64,000 nucleotides of DNA from Polaribacter ponticola. GTDB taxonomy: Bacteria; Bacteroidota; Bacteroidia; Flavobacteriales; Flavobacteriaceae. Location of the stretch: NCBI RefSeq assembly GCF_026191475.2, contig NZ_JAOSLC020000003.1:186001-250000 (forward strand), read 5' to 3'. Below, piece by piece: positions 63,816 to 64,000 of this stretch. The notes beneath the pieces were generated by a model. The model made no database searches and was not told where the DNA came from. It saw only the letters and a program-made list of their open reading frames with translations. Positions within the stretch are counted from its first letter, which is position 1. The number at the start of each line of letters is the position of its first letter. The translations under genes and the position numbers were made by a program.

Positions 63816-64000
63816 TTATAAAAATTTATTTTTTATTTCAATAGTTGGCAACATACAACTTTCTTTTTTACCAAACCATTTATAACGATTTTTTGCAATA
63901 TAATCATAAAAAATATTTCTTACTTGTTCTGGAATTAACCAAAATATTTTGGTCAAATACCAAATACCACCAAAGTGTTCCATAATTTTTAAAGCAGCAG
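63816..64000 (-). CDS. DCC-family (DUF393) thiol-disulfide-like protein, 3' end only
   Basis: The last 60 codons lie in the window and end at TAA 63816-63818. The text LIPEQVRNIFYDYIAKNRY followed by KWFGKKESCMLPT is the C-terminal signature of the DUF393/DCC family, whose N-terminal DxxCxxC motif would be outside the window. Confidence 0.8.
   Translation of the reverse strand, partial: AALKIMEHFGGIWYLTKIFWLIPEQVRNIFYDYIAKNRYKWFGKKESCMLPTIEIKNKFL

Noticed and set aside
1..64000. tRNA, rRNA, riboswitch, prophage, intact insertion sequence
   Set aside because: I found no cloverleaf ends, rRNA text, transposase motifs or phage genes on either strand.

Overview
The window is a strongly A+T-rich chromosomal segment of a marine-type Flavobacteriaceae bacterium, most reminiscent of Polaribacter or Tenacibaculum; the genus is an inference from protein flavour. 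Supporting marks are type IX secretion genes (a PorV-like protein at the left edge, PorX at 41.1-42.7 kb), a T9SS-exported repeat adhesin, the Bacteroidetes -7 promoter element TAnnTTTG in front of many genes, the fused LpxC-FabZ enzyme, and a general lack of Shine-Dalgarno sequences.

Layout. 0-9.4 kb: PorV-like protein, YheT hydrolase, PssA, a frameshifted GAF sensor kinase, a wrecked VOC gene, then lptB, a CMD-family protein, tatC and kdsD on the minus strand, and recQ. 9.5-12.6 kb: a broken two-component locus. 12.7-18.1 kb: ZIP transporter, two methyltransferases and three tandem MEST-like alpha/beta hydrolases. 18.2-27.6 kb: priA, mqo, an ECF sigma / putative anti-sigma / outer-membrane protein operon, a fatty acid hydroxylase, and rpsF-rpsR-rplI. 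27.7-32.1 kb: a phosphorelay operon of receiver, FIST sensor, histidine kinase, HPt protein and LytTR regulator, followed by a small peptide and a broken STAS gene. 32.1-42.7 kb: sirtuin, SpoU methylase, small accessory genes, ald, tsaE, a 1148-residue nine-repeat adhesin, 0.8 kb of apparently decayed DNA, and porX. 42.9-53.8 kb: a compact housekeeping block with HD hydrolase, lpxD, lpxC-fabZ, lpxA, efp, a second lpxD, sucD, an M16 peptidase and fabG. 53.9-59.3 kb: a second broken signalling locus (LytTR regulator, 7TM sensor kinase, outer-membrane barrel). 59.4-64 kb: VWA protein, acyl-CoA thioesterase, prohibitin-like protein, frameshifted HAD phosphatase, a small membrane protein and the end of a DCC-family gene.

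The most striking pattern is in the damage. I count about fourteen single-base indels, mostly in A or T runs of 6-8, plus one in-frame nonsense codon and one heavily decayed gene. Nearly all fall in signal-transduction or accessory genes. Long housekeeping genes that contain equally long A/T runs (kdsD, priA, lpxC, second lpxD, M16 peptidase) stay open. This looks more like real gene decay, or tolerated homopolymer slippage, than uniform sequencing error, but only raw reads or related genomes can decide. No tRNA, rRNA, CRISPR array, prophage or intact insertion sequence was seen.
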